A DNA stretch of 64,000 bases from Thermodesulfatator indicus DSM 15286 (lineage in GTDB: Bacteria; Desulfobacterota; Thermodesulfobacteria; Thermodesulfobacteriales; Thermodesulfatatoraceae): assembly GCF_000217795.1 (NCBI RefSeq), contig NC_015681.1, positions 186,001 through 250,000 on the forward strand, read 5' to 3'. A model generated the notes under the pieces. That model was not told the origin of the DNA. It saw nothing but the letters and a program-made list of their open reading frames with translations, and did no database searches. How positions within the stretch are numbered: position 1 is the stretch's first letter; every line of letters starts with the position of its first letter. The position numbers and the translations under genes are program-made. This document shows, piece by piece, positions 25,420 to 33,991 of the stretch.

Positions 25420-26375
25420 AGAAAAAAGGCCTCCAGTTCTTTGGCTAGCAATTTGTATAAGTCTTCAATCTTTCCCTTGAATCGAAAACCTGCGGCAAAA
25501 CGATGGCCACCTCCACCAAAACGAGCGGCTAACTCCGCCACGTTTATACGCCCACGGCTGCGCAGACTAACCGTAACTTCTCCTGGTTGGTATTCTTTGA
25601 TGAGGGCACTTACTTCCACTCCGCGAATAGTCCTAAACATGGTGGCAAAGTCGTCAGAATCGGCCTTTTTGGCCTGGCAGGAAAGGTAATCATCGTTTGA
25701 AAGATAAGAAAGAGCCACCCGCCCAGAGGCCTTTAATTCTAGACGAGAAAGGGCCTGTTTTAAAAGACAAAACCGCGAGAGCGGAAAATTTTCGGTAAGG
25801 CGCTGAGCTACTTCAGCGGGATTGACCCCAGCTTCTATCAGCTTCTTGGCCATAGAAAAAGTCTCGGCATTGGTTTGCTGATAACGAAAACCTCCGGTAT
25901 CAGAAAAAATAGCCACGTAAAGATTGGTGGCTATTTCCTGGTCAAGTGAAACACCCATCAGGCCAAGGAGTTTGAAAACTATGGCGGCTGTGGCAAAAGT
26001 TATCTCTACATAGCGCCTGGTGCCCAGGGTACCGCTGATTTCGTGGTGATCCAGGACGATTACTTCAGAAAGCCCTGCTACCCAGGCACCGGACTCATCA
26101 CCCACGCGGCTGGCCTCACCACAATCAAGCACAATGGCCGTCCAGTGGTTCCCCTTTGGCAATTCGTAGCGTATAAGCTCTTTTCCCGGAAGCCAGTCCA
26201 AAAAATCAGGTATCGGATCATCAAGATAGGGCCAGACGGTTTTGCCTTGAGCCTTCAAGGCTAAAGTTAACGCCAGAAGAGAACCAATCCCGTCGCCATC
26301 AGGATTAACGTGGGTGGCGAGAAAAAAGTGGTCTTTTTCGGTTAAAAGGTTCGCTATCTCGTGAAGACTACTCAT
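25416..26375 (-). CDS. nrnA: DHH-family oligoribonuclease / pAp phosphatase NrnA
   Basis: NrnA degrades very short RNAs and may also hydrolyse 3'-phosphoadenosine 5'-phosphate. ATG 26375 is chosen since MSSLHEIANLL is the family start; the longer frame to 26480 runs inside rbfA. The 319-residue protein has THVNPDGDGIGS, the Asp motif VLDCGE, the DHH motif VLDHHE and a DHHA1 domain ending GGGGHRFAAGFR. It follows rbfA with an eight-base overlap, the usual Firmicutes/Desulfobacterota order rbfA-nrnA-truB. Confidence 0.93.
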   Translation of the reverse strand: MSSLHEIANLLTEKDHFFLATHVNPDGDGIGSLLALTLALKAQGKTVWPYLDDPIPDFLDWLPGKELIRYELPKGNHWTAIVLDCGEASRVGDESGAWVAGLSEVIVLDHHEISGTLGTRRYVEITFATAAIVFKLLGLMGVSLDQEIATNLYVAIFSDTGGFRYQQTNAETFSMAKKLIEAGVNPAEVAQRLTENFPLSRFCLLKQALSRLELKASGRVALSYLSNDDYLSCQAKKADSDDFATMFRTIRGVEVSALIKEYQPGEVTVSLRSRGRINVAELAARFGGGGHRFAAGFRFKGKIEDLYKLLAKELEAFFL

Positions 26376-26715
26376 GACGAATGCGGGCAAAGAGCTCTTC
26401 AAGGCGAGCCTCTTCTTCGGTGCGCTTGTCAGGGATAAAATCAATCTCTGGCACAAACTTGGTATAAAGGCGCTTGGCAATAAGCCGTCTTATATAAGAA
26501 GAGGCCCTTTTAAAGCCCTGAGCCACCAGAGCTTCGGCCTCTTCTCCTCCGTGGACCTGGTAATACACCCTGGCGTGTTTTAAATCCGGCGAGACCTCTA
26601 CCCGCGAGATGGTTATCATCTCTTTAAAGGCCGGGTCACTAATTTCTTCCCGAATAATCTGAGAAATCTCTTCCTGTATGAAGTCCGCCATACGGCGGTC
26701 TCGATGTCCTTTCAT
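26368..26715 (-). CDS. rbfA: Ribosome-binding factor A RbfA
   Basis: RbfA is a KH-like protein needed for maturation of the 30S subunit. The 115-residue protein shows RRMADFIQEEISQIIREEIS, VSPDLKHARVYYQVHG and the C-terminal IDFIPDKRTEEEARLEELFA, all family marks. It follows the ylxP gene by two bases and overlaps nrnA. Confidence 0.95.
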   Translation of the reverse strand: MKGHRDRRMADFIQEEISQIIREEISDPAFKEMITISRVEVSPDLKHARVYYQVHGGEEAEALVAQGFKRASSYIRRLIAKRLYTKFVPEIDFIPDKRTEEEARLEELFARIRHE

Positions 26716-26717
26716 GG

Positions 26718-27008
26718 CTACATGTTTATGATGTCAATCTCGGCCTGAATAATTTCAAGCTCGTCAAACTCTTCAATGTAATCAATAACTTTGTCAAGAA
26801 GGCTGTTAACCAGACGGCTATCAGGCCCTACGGCGGAAATCCCGATAACCGCCTTTTGCCATAAATCCTGGTCAGCCACTTCAGAGACCGCCAGGTTTTT
26901 GAAACGCCCGTTCATTCGCTGAATAAGCTTCTTAACCACCTGACGCTTCCCTTTAAGGGAGCGCGTCTCAGGGATGTGCAAAGAAACCTTAACTACCCCT
27001 ACAACCAT
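26718..27008 (-). CDS. ylxP: YlxP-like protein (DUF503)
   Basis: A 96-residue protein of the DUF503/YlxP family, regularly found between infB and rbfA. Marks are SLHIPETRSLKGKRQVVKKL and NLAVSEVADQDLWQKAVIGI. The molecular function is not established; location implies a role near ribosome assembly. Confidence 0.9.
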   Translation of the reverse strand: MVVGVVKVSLHIPETRSLKGKRQVVKKLIQRMNGRFKNLAVSEVADQDLWQKAVIGISAVGPDSRLVNSLLDKVIDYIEEFDELEIIQAEIDIINM

Positions 27009-27014
27009 AACTCC

Positions 27015-29759
27015 TTAAAGCTCTCGTTTTATTTCTACCAGCTCAAAGGCCTCAATTAAGTCTCCTACTTTTATGTCATTAAAGTTTTCAAGGCCAACGC
27101 CACATTCATAGCCAGCTACCACTTCTTTTACGTCTTCCTTGAAGCGTTTGAGAGAGGCAATCTTACCGGTATAAATCACCACGTTATCGCGAAGGAGCCG
27201 CACCTTGGCTCCTCTTTCAAGCTTGCCTTCCTTCACGTAACAGCCAGCCACCGTTCCCACCTTGGGCACTTTGAAGGTGGCCCTAACTTCAGCCACACCC
27301 ATGATGCGTTCTTCAATCTCGGGCTCCAGAAGACCACTCATGGCCTTCTTCACGTCTTCAATGAGCTTATAGATGACATCATAGAAACGAATTTCTACTT
27401 TCTCTTGCTCAGCTAAGCGCTTGGCCTGAGAAGTAGGCCGCACATTAAAGCCGATAACAATGGCGTCTGAGGCTGAGGCTAGCATGATATCACTTTCGGT
27501 AATAGCGCCGATTCCGGAACGAATAATGTTTACCCGCACTTCATCAGTAGCCAGTTTCTGAAGGGAGTCTTGTAAGGCCTCAAGGGTTCCCTGAACATCG
27601 GCCTTAAGCACCACTTTGAGCTCTTTGATTTCACCTTCTTTGAGTTTTTCAAAGAGCTTTTCAAGAGACATCTTGGTCTCTTTGGCCGCTTCGGCCTCAC
27701 GTTGTTTACGGGCCCGGTATTCAGCCACCTTGCGAGCCTTTTGCTCGTCAGGCATGACGATAAAGTCATCTCCCGCCTGTGGCACCTCGTGAAAGCCTAG
27801 TATCTCTACCGGTGAAGCCGGGCCGGCCTCTTTCAGGCGACGGCCACGCTCGTCAAGCATAGCTCTTACCCGGCCGTAGGTAATCCCCGCCACAAACGGA
27901 TCTCCTTCTTTCAAAGTGCCTTCCTGTATGATCACCGTGGCTACCGGGCCGCGGCCTTTATCCAGGCGAGACTCAACAATACGGCCTCTAGCCGGGCGAT
28001 CCGGCGCCGCCTTAAGCTCAAGCATCTCGGCCTGAAGGAGAACTAACTCAAGGAGGTCGTCAATGCCTATCTTCTTTTTGGCCGAGATTTCCGCATAAAG
28101 AGTGTCTCCACCCCAGTCTTCAGGCACGAGACCAAGTTCAGCTAACTCACTTTTTACCCTCTCGGGGTTAGCTTCAGGTTTGTCAATCTTGTTTATGGCC
28201 ACCACAATGGGTACCCCAGCGGCCCTGGCGTGGTCTATGGCCTCTTTGGTCTGATCCATAACCCCGTCATCTGCCGCCACTACCAGAATAACTATATCCG
28301 TAACCTGGGCACCACGGGCCCTCATGTGGGTAAAGGCCTCGTGCCCGGGAGTGTCAATAAAAGTAATCTCCTGGCCATTTTTTAACTTAACTTTATAAGC
28401 ACCGATGTGCTGGGTGATACCTCCGGCTTCCCTTGAAACCACGTCAGTTTCTCTTATGGCGTCAAGCAGAGTGGTTTTACCGTGGTCAACGTGCCCCATT
28501 ACCGTAACCACTGGTGGACGGGGCTTTAGCTCATCTGGGGAAGGCGGAGTATATTCAAGTAGCTGTTCTTCTTCAATGGCCGCCTGTTCTACTTCATAGC
28601 CGAATTCTGCCGCCACAATAGCGGCGGTTTCCGGATCAATAGACTGGTTGATGGTGACCATGGTGCCAAGTTCCATAAACTTCTTGATAATGTCAGAAGC
28701 CTTGACCCCCATGGCCTTGGCGAGCTCGCCCACCTGAATAGACTCGTAAACTTTAATTTTCTTTTCTTTTGGCGGAGCTGTTGGCGGACGTTCTGGTTCT
28801 TTCTTTTCTTCTTTTTTAGCAGCTTTTTCTTTCTCCGTGGCCCTGGCTAATTCTTCTTCTTTGGCGAGCAACTCTTCTGTGGGGGCCTCAAGCTCGCGCA
28901 TGAGCTCAAGCTCTTCAAGTATCTCTTCACGTTCACTCTTTGGCCTGGCCCCGGCGGCCTTCTTTTTGGCCTTTTTACGAAACTCGTCAAGTTCAACAAC
29001 GTGCTTTTTTCTCTTCTTCTTTTTCTTTTCAGGCTCTTTTTGTGGTTCAGGTGGTGGAGCCGCTGCTTCTTTCTTTGGCCGGCGCTCAAACTCCGTAACT
29101 ACCCTGCGGCCTTTTTTAGGTTTGGCCGGCCGCTCCGGCTTACTCGGACGCTCAGGTTTAGCCTTTTTAGGCTCAATTACCTCTCTTTTAACCACGCCCA
29201 CGGTGCGGGCTACCACTTTGGGGCCTCTGACTTTGGGTCTTTCTTCGGAAATTTCTTTTTTGGCTTCTTGGGACCGGGCTTCTTCAGGGGGCAACTTTTC
29301 CGCCGAAATTTCTTCGGTAGGTTCTTCAGGCTTGGTTTCTTTAGCCACAAATTCTTCAGGAGTAGCCTTTTGGGGCTCTTCTTTGGGGGTTTCAGCTACT
29401 TCTTTTTCTGGTTCTTCTTTTTTGGGCGGCTTTTTGATGACAAGCTTAATCTTTAATTTCTTCTTTTGTTGTGCTTCTGCTGTTTCGGTTGCTTCCTCAG
29501 CTTTTTCTGTTTCTTCTTTGGGCTCTTCACGATGACGCCTTACCACTACCTTTTTAGGTGCTGGCGCCTCTTTTTTCTCTTCGGTCTTTACGCTATTTTT
29601 AATGAAAGCAAGTTCTTGACGCACAGCCGCAGCTTCCTCTTCACTCAAGGTACTTGAATGACTTTTAACATCGTATCCCATTTTGCGGATTCGCTCGTAT
29701 AAGTCTTTGGCTTGTATGCCTAACTCTCTTGCTAAGTCGTAAATTCTAACTTTACTCAT
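27015..29759 (-). CDS. infB: Translation initiation factor IF-2
   Basis: IF-2 is the GTPase that brings initiator tRNA to the 30S subunit. The 914-residue protein starts with an IF2_N domain ([20 protein letters not shown]), then a charged Lys/Glu/Pro-rich linker (about 55-330) and a second IF2_N-like module (about 335-395). The G-domain has G1 GHVDHGKTT near residue 422, G3 [10 protein letters not shown] and G4 NKID. Domains II, III and IV complete the factor. The long Ser-rich frame on the opposite strand over the linker is a mirror of the Lys/Glu bias and not a gene. It overlaps ylxR by eight bases. Confidence 0.97.
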   Translation of the reverse strand: MSKVRIYDLARELGIQAKDLYERIRKMGYDVKSHSSTLSEEEAAAVRQELAFIKNSVKTEEKKEAPAPKKVVVRRHREEPKEETEKAEEATETAEAQQKKKLKIKLVIKKPPKKEEPEKEVAETPKEEPQKATPEEFVAKETKPEEPTEEISAEKLPPEEARSQEAKKEISEERPKVRGPKVVARTVGVVKREVIEPKKAKPERPSKPERPAKPKKGRRVVTEFERRPKKEAAAPPPEPQKEPEKKKKKRKKHVVELDEFRKKAKKKAAGARPKSEREEILEELELMRELEAPTEELLAKEEELARATEKEKAAKKEEKKEPERPPTAPPKEKKIKVYESIQVGELAKAMGVKASDIIKKFMELGTMVTINQSIDPETAAIVAAEFGYEVEQAAIEEEQLLEYTPPSPDELKPRPPVVTVMGHVDHGKTTLLDAIRETDVVSREAGGITQHIGAYKVKLKNGQEITFIDTPGHEAFTHMRARGAQVTDIVILVVAADDGVMDQTKEAIDHARAAGVPIVVAINKIDKPEANPERVKSELAELGLVPEDWGGDTLYAEISAKKKIGIDDLLELVLLQAEMLELKAAPDRPARGRIVESRLDKGRGPVATVIIQEGTLKEGDPFVAGITYGRVRAMLDERGRRLKEAGPASPVEILGFHEVPQAGDDFIVMPDEQKARKVAEYRARKQREAEAAKETKMSLEKLFEKLKEGEIKELKVVLKADVQGTLEALQDSLQKLATDEVRVNIIRSGIGAITESDIMLASASDAIVIGFNVRPTSQAKRLAEQEKVEIRFYDVIYKLIEDVKKAMSGLLEPEIEERIMGVAEVRATFKVPKVGTVAGCYVKEGKLERGAKVRLLRDNVVIYTGKIASLKRFKEDVKEVVAGYECGVGLENFNDIKVGDLIEAFELVEIKREL

Positions 29760-30057
29760 GCTCTCTTGTTGCCCCCTTCAAAATTACCAGTATTTCGTCA
29801 ATAGTTTTGGGTGTTATTTCTTTGGCCTTACCCTTAAAGGCCCAGCGCAAACGCTTCTCACCATGCTTAGTCAAAAGCTTGGCCACACAAGCGTCACTTG
29901 GACATACATAAGCCCCCCGGCCTGGCCTCTTAGCCTTAACATCAAGCACCACGCGACCTCTCTCATCAAGGGCCAGGCGCAAGAGCTTATGTTTGGCCGT
30001 CTTTTTTTTACAAATAATACAAGATCTTTGCGGAACATGCCGCTTTTTTTCTACCAT
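29752..30057 (-). CDS. ylxR: YlxR-type RNA-binding protein (DUF448)
   Basis: The 101-residue basic protein carries [20 protein letters not shown] and the PGRGAYVC motif of the YlxR family, a small RNA-binding fold always found between nusA and infB. YlxR has been linked to RNase P control in Bacillus. The cysteine pair CIIC and C-x-C-like remnants may bind a metal. Confidence 0.93.
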   Translation of the reverse strand: MVEKKRHVPQRSCIICKKKTAKHKLLRLALDERGRVVLDVKAKRPGRGAYVCPSDACVAKLLTKHGEKRLRWAFKGKAKEITPKTIDEILVILKGATREHE

Positions 30058-30059
30058 GT

Positions 30060-31346
30060 TTAGTTTTCTTCTTTTTCAGTTTCCGCCTCTTCCGCCTGAA
30101 CAGTTTCGCCCTTTTCTTCTACATATTTTTTAGCAGCTTCAATCAAGGCTTGAGCTTCAGTATCTTTTATCTTAGCTATATCTCCCACTTCCTCTACCGA
30201 AGCTTGAGCCAGCTCTACTGGAGACTTTATGCCCTTATCGTAAAGCTTGGCTGCAATTTCTTCAGTCATCCCTTCAAGTTTAAGTAGCTCCTGAAAACCC
30301 GGGTCCTGACGCCGCATGTACTGAGTTTCACTCATGACGTCTATACGCCAGCCAAGAAGCTTTGAGGCCAGACGCACGTTTTGACCCTGCTTGCCTATGG
30401 CGAGAGATAGCTGGTCATCGGGCACGATAACTTCAAGGGTTTTATTGTCTTCGTCAACAATAACTCTGGTGCACTCAGCCGGTGCCAGGGCATTATAGAC
30501 TAGACGAGCCGGATCCGGGCTCCAGGGAACAATGTCAATCTTTTCCCCCTTAAGCTCCTGGACCACCGCCTGAACCCTTGAACCCTTAAGGCCGACACAG
30601 GCGCCTACCGGATCCACATCAGGATCAGTGGAAGTTACCGTCATTTTGGCGCGGCTTCCAGGCTCTCTAGCCACGGAAATGATTTTTACGATACCTTCCT
30701 GAATTTCAGGTACCTCAAGCTCAAATAGCTTTCGGAGAAAATCGGGATGCGTGCGCGAAAGTACTATCTGGGGCTCACGCCCGGACTTATTAACTTCTAT
30801 TATGAGGGCCCTTATCCGGTCGCCACGCTTGTATTTTTCATTGGGGATTTGCTCGGTAACTGGCAAGATAGCTTCAGCCCGGCCCAGTTGTACAATGATA
30901 TTACCTCTGTCAAAACGGTGCACAAAGCCGCTAACAATCTGGCCTACTTTGTCTTTAAATTCCTGATAAATGAGTTCTCTTTCCGCCCCACGGACTTTTT
31001 GGGTAAGAATCTGTTTGGCAAGTTGAGCAGCGATACGCCCCATATCCCGAATATCAACCACAGTGCCTACTTCATCTCCCACCTGGACATCAGGGTCAAG
31101 CTCACGGGCTTCCTCAAGAGAAATCTCTGTTTCAGGGTCTTCTACTTTTTCCACTACTTTGCGGAAACGATAAACTTCTATTTCACCTGTCTCTTCGTTG
31201 TATTGAGCGTCTATAATAGCTTTAGGGCCAAATTTTTTACGCGCGGCAGCCTTCATGCCCTCTTCAAGGGCCTCTATGATAACCTCTCGCGGAATACCTT
31301 TTTCTTTACTAAACAAATCTATGAGTTTTCTTATTTCTCCAGCCAT
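30060..31346 (-). CDS. nusA: Transcription termination/antitermination factor NusA
   Basis: NusA binds RNA polymerase and modulates pausing, termination and antitermination. ATG 31346 is preceded by GGGGAG at good spacing, so I use it over the TTG at 31370; the protein is 428 residues. N-terminal domain, S1 domain (GQIVSGFVHRFDRGNIIVQL), KH1 and KH2 (GACVGLKGSRVQAVVQELKG; LAIGKQGQNVRLASKLLGW) are present, followed by a helix-hairpin-helix region and an acidic tail. The neighbour hairpin before rimP may be its regulatory target. Confidence 0.96.
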   Translation of the reverse strand: MAGEIRKLIDLFSKEKGIPREVIIEALEEGMKAAARKKFGPKAIIDAQYNEETGEIEVYRFRKVVEKVEDPETEISLEEARELDPDVQVGDEVGTVVDIRDMGRIAAQLAKQILTQKVRGAERELIYQEFKDKVGQIVSGFVHRFDRGNIIVQLGRAEAILPVTEQIPNEKYKRGDRIRALIIEVNKSGREPQIVLSRTHPDFLRKLFELEVPEIQEGIVKIISVAREPGSRAKMTVTSTDPDVDPVGACVGLKGSRVQAVVQELKGEKIDIVPWSPDPARLVYNALAPAECTRVIVDEDNKTLEVIVPDDQLSLAIGKQGQNVRLASKLLGWRIDVMSETQYMRRQDPGFQELLKLEGMTEEIAAKLYDKGIKSPVELAQASVEEVGDIAKIKDTEAQALIEAAKKYVEEKGETVQAEEAETEKEEN

Positions 31347-31359
31347 TTTTCTCCCCTCA

Positions 31360-31827
31360 TCAAACGTCAAACTCGTATTTGATGTTTGCCTTCTTTATCT
31401 TCCCGTAGGGAAGACGCCAGACCTTGCCGTCTATTTCAACCAGAACGTCCTCTCCCTCATAGCCACGCAAAAGACCGGTAAAATTCTTGCGCCCTTCAAT
31501 GGGCTCTGACATCTGTATTTTTACTTTATCTCCCGCAAAACGAGAAAAATCTTCTTTCTTTTTAAGAGGCCTATCAACCCCAGGGGACGAGACTTCTAGG
31601 TGATAAGCGTGATGGATAAAGTCTTTGGCATCCAGTAAGTCGCTTAAAATCTCGCTAACGCGCACACAATCCCCCAGGTTTACGCCCCCAGGCCGGTCAA
31701 TATATAGCCTTAAAACCCAGCCCTGGCGCTCACGCTGGAACTCTACATCAACCAGCTCAAGGCCGAGACTCAGAATCACAGGCTCAGCCAATTCCCAAAC
31801 TTTTTTAATAATTTCTTCCCTTTCCAT
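31360..31827 (-). CDS. rimP: Ribosome maturation factor RimP
   Basis: RimP is needed for 30S assembly. ATG 31827 with GGGG just upstream gives 155 residues starting MEREEIIKKVWELAEPVILS, a family-like start; the frame to 31863 would pass through the terminator hairpin. VSSPGVDRPLKKKEDFSRFA is the diagnostic motif. It opens the protein-coding part of the operon, only 12 bases after a terminator-like hairpin that follows tRNA-Gly. Confidence 0.94.
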   Translation of the reverse strand: MEREEIIKKVWELAEPVILSLGLELVDVEFQRERQGWVLRLYIDRPGGVNLGDCVRVSEILSDLLDAKDFIHHAYHLEVSSPGVDRPLKKKEDFSRFAGDKVKIQMSEPIEGRKNFTGLLRGYEGEDVLVEIDGKVWRLPYGKIKKANIKYEFDV

Positions 31828-31838
31828 ATCCCCATAAC

Positions 31839-31868
31839 AAAAAAGTGGGCACTTAGGGCCCACTTTTT
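31839..31868 (-). terminator. Terminator-like hairpin between tRNA-Gly and rimP
   Basis: AAAAAGTGGGC and GCCCACTTTTT form a stem around a short loop, with T-runs in both directions. On the minus strand it follows the tRNA by about 40 bases and ends 12 bases before the rimP ATG. There is no room for a promoter after it, so rimP-nusA-infB must be read through this hairpin, either as an attenuator or as a processing site. Confidence 0.85.
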
Positions 31869-31907
31869 GAAGAAACCCTTATTTTTAGCCCATAGGGGCT
31901 CAATTTC

Positions 31908-31983
31908 TGGAGCGGGCAACGGGATTCGAACCCGCGACCCTCAGCTTGGGAAGCTGATGCTCTACCAACTGAGCTATACCCGC
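31908..31983 (-). tRNA. tRNA-Gly (anticodon CCC)
   Basis: The minus strand folds as a full tRNA. The acceptor GCGGGTA pairs with TGCCCGC (one G-T pair), the D-arm is GCTC...GAGC, the anticodon stem TCAGC/GCTGA holds loop TTCCCAA, and the T-arm is GCGGG TTCGAAT CCCGT. The 3' CCA is encoded. Loop positions 34-36 read CCC, decoding GGG (Gly). Length is 76 nt with CCA. Confidence 0.95.
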
Positions 31984-32001
31984 TCCGATTACGTAAATTT
32001 A

Positions 32002-32030
32002 ATATTAGAAAGGCAACTAACGAGTGTCAA
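32002..32030 (-). promoter_or_regulatory. Strong sigma-70-type promoter of tRNA-Gly (and rimP operon)
   Basis: On the minus strand TTGACA (32025-32030) and TAATAT (32002-32007) are separated by exactly 17 bases, near consensus. The transcription start would be just before the tRNA. No other promoter is visible before rimP, so it probably also serves nusA-infB. Confidence 0.85.
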
Positions 32031-32039
32031 GTGCCTGGA

Positions 32040-32124
32040 GGGACAGGCAAAAATTTAGCTTCCGCAGAAACATACCGATATAAGGTGGAAACATACCGAG
32101 ATATAAGGGACAGGCAAAAAATTT
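32040..32124 (+). repeat. GGGACAGGC tags flanking the RAYT gene
   Basis: GGGACAGGCAAAAATTT (32040-32056) and GGGACAGGCAAAAAATTT (32107-32124) frame two direct copies of AAACATACCGA-ATATAAG. The same tag returns twice inside the transposase gene (32705, 32835) and once upstream of cas1 (about 50882). It is a likely recognition or remnant sequence of the REP-type transposase. Confidence 0.6.
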
Positions 32125-32147
32125 AAAAAAATTTTAAGGAGGACCGT

Positions 32148-33005
32148 ATGCCACGTATTCCTCGTTTTTTCATGAATGATCCACGAGCCGCTTATCATGT
32201 AATTTCACGTACCGCCCTGCCCGGCCACGATGTCCTCGGCGATGATGAAAAAGATTACTTGCTCAACCTCATCCGCTGGCTCTCGCAAGTCTATTTTGTA
32301 GAAGTTTATGGCTTTGCCATTATGGGTAATCACTTCCATCTCCTCTGCCGTATGCTCCCCGAAGACCAGTTCTCCGACGCAGAAGTAAAACGCCGTATTC
32401 GCCTCTACTACGGCGAGAAACGCAAAATTTTCTTCTACAAAGAAATGCTCAAAAAATGGAGGCAAAGGCTTGGCAATCTTTCTCGATACGTCCAGGACAT
32501 CAAGCAACGCTTTTCACGCTGGTATAACAAGCGCGTTGACCGCAAAGGCTATTTCTGGGCGGACAGATTCAAGTCCGTAATCATTGAAACCGGCGAGGCC
32601 TTACTGAATTGCCTGGCTTATATAGAGCTAAACCCGGTGCGGGCAGGAATCGTAGAAAAGCCGGAAGACTACCGCTGGTGTTCGCTGGGATACAGAGCAA
32701 GAAGAGGGACAGGCAAAACTTTTCTGTCGCTTGACTCAGGCCTTCCGCGGTATGAGGGAAAAAGCGAGAAAGAGAGATTTGAACTTTTGCAGGAGTTTGT
32801 TTATGGCAAGGGCGGGCTTGGCGAGCCAAAAAGGGGGACAGGCGAAATTTTTAGACAAAAAGTCGGGTATTTTACAGAAAGTCTGGCTATCGGAAGCAAA
32901 GGTTTTGTAGAAAGTGCGGCCGCAAGGTTAAAGAGATTTCTTGGGCTCAAAAGAGAGAAAAGAGGCAAAAAGATAAAAAGTTTGGCAGATATAGCTTTTA
33001 TATGA
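32148..33005 (+). CDS. REP-associated tyrosine transposase (RAYT, Y1/HUH family)
   Basis: The 285-residue protein is a single-strand DNA transposase of the TnpA-REP group. It starts PRIPRFFMNDPRAAYHVISR and has the HUH motif H62-F63-H64 (MGNHFHLLCRM). The catalytic Tyr is probably in RFSRWYNKR, followed by KGYFWADRFKSV and NCLAYIELNPVRAGIVEKPE. The C-terminus is Lys/Arg-rich. AAGGAGGACC is the ribosome site. Such proteins are domesticated and move or maintain REP palindromes; this window has many REP-like repeats. Twice the DNA tag GGGACAGGC falls in frame and gives RGTGKTF and RGTGEIF. Confidence 0.9.
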   Translation: MPRIPRFFMNDPRAAYHVISRTALPGHDVLGDDEKDYLLNLIRWLSQVYFVEVYGFAIMGNHFHLLCRMLPEDQFSDAEVKRRIRLYYGEKRKIFFYKEMLKKWRQRLGNLSRYVQDIKQRFSRWYNKRVDRKGYFWADRFKSVIIETGEALLNCLAYIELNPVRAGIVEKPEDYRWCSLGYRARRGTGKTFLSLDSGLPRYEGKSEKERFELLQEFVYGKGGLGEPKRGTGEIFRQKVGYFTESLAIGSKGFVESAAARLKRFLGLKREKRGKKIKSLADIAFI

Positions 33006-33154
33006 ATCCTATAAACGGTTTTAAAAAAATCAAAATTTTGTGGGTTAAAACTATAAATAATGGCAAAAAATGGCGATTTTTAAGGCAAATTTTTCCATGA
33101 CAATAAATTATTATTAGATTATTCTTAAAAAATTTTCATGGAATTGAGGGTGGG

Positions 33155-33973
33155 ATGCGCATAAGCATAGTTTTTAAAGGCCCAAAAGAAGGGCTAACTC
33201 TACCGGTTCATTATAATCATCTAGTTCAGGCCTTTATTTACCGCTCTCTTGACGCCACTTTGGCTAGCTTCTACCACGAAAGAGGCTTTGCCTACGGCAA
33301 AAGGCGTTTTAAGCTTTTCACATTCTCGCGCCTCCTCGGAAAAGAAAGAAAATTTAACCCTGAAAAAAGAGAAATAACTTTTCATGGGCGCGTTAAGCTT
33401 AAAATTAGCGCAGTTGACGACCGACTTCTTGAGTCCTTTGCTACTCATCTTGTCCGTGAAGGCCAATTTCGGCTTGGGGAGAACTTGTGTGAAATAGAAG
33501 CGGTAGAAGTGGAAATGCCGGTATCTGCGAAAGGGCCGTTGATAGTACGGGCCCTTTCGCCCATCACCATTCACAGCACTTTATATACCCCAGAAGGCAA
33601 GAAAAAGACCTATTTTTATACACCCTTTGAAAGCGAATTTTCCGCGAAAATTTTTGAGAATCTAATGCGCAAAGCACGTGCTCTTTGGGGAGAAGAAGCT
33701 GAACTTCCGCCTTTAAATGGGGCTTACATAAGGCCTTTTCGGGTTTCAAAGAAAAACGAGGTCATTATTGGTTTCAAAAAACTCAGGGAATCCGAAGAAG
33801 AGGGAAAATATGAAAGATCAGAAACGCCTGGGAAATCCAGAAACTTTTGGATAAAAGGCTGGACAGGTCTTTACGAGCTCGCTCTGCCGGAGCCTTATTT
33901 TACCCTGGCCTACCATGCCGGCCTCGGCGCCAGAAACAGCCAAGGCTTCGGCATGATCGAGGTGGTGAAGTAA
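33155..33973 (+). CDS. cas6: CRISPR pre-crRNA endoribonuclease Cas6
   Basis: Cas6 cuts the CRISPR transcript within the repeat to give crRNAs. The 272-residue protein has two RAMP-like ferredoxin folds and ends with the family motif GLGARNSQGFGMIEVVK (G-x-G-x6-G-F-G). A possible general acid His is in NHLVQAFIYRSLD near residue 22. It is the only cas6 in the window and lies in front of the type III genes, 19 kb from the array, so it probably serves both effector modules. The 149-base gap before it is A+T-rich with CCATG/CATGG inverted repeats but no clear promoter. Confidence 0.9.
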   Translation: MRISIVFKGPKEGLTLPVHYNHLVQAFIYRSLDATLASFYHERGFAYGKRRFKLFTFSRLLGKERKFNPEKREITFHGRVKLKISAVDDRLLESFATHLVREGQFRLGENLCEIEAVEVEMPVSAKGPLIVRALSPITIHSTLYTPEGKKKTYFYTPFESEFSAKIFENLMRKARALWGEEAELPPLNGAYIRPFRVSKKNEVIIGFKKLRESEEEGKYERSETPGKSRNFWIKGWTGLYELALPEPYFTLAYHAGLGARNSQGFGMIEVVK

Positions 33974-33991
33974 CCCAATTGGGGAGGGAAG

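Noticed and set aside
28837-29535. A 232-residue Ser-rich reading frame opposite infB
   Set aside because: It mirrors the Lys/Glu/Pro-rich linker of IF-2, whose codons give Ser/Phe/Leu on the other strand; no family look and no ribosome site.
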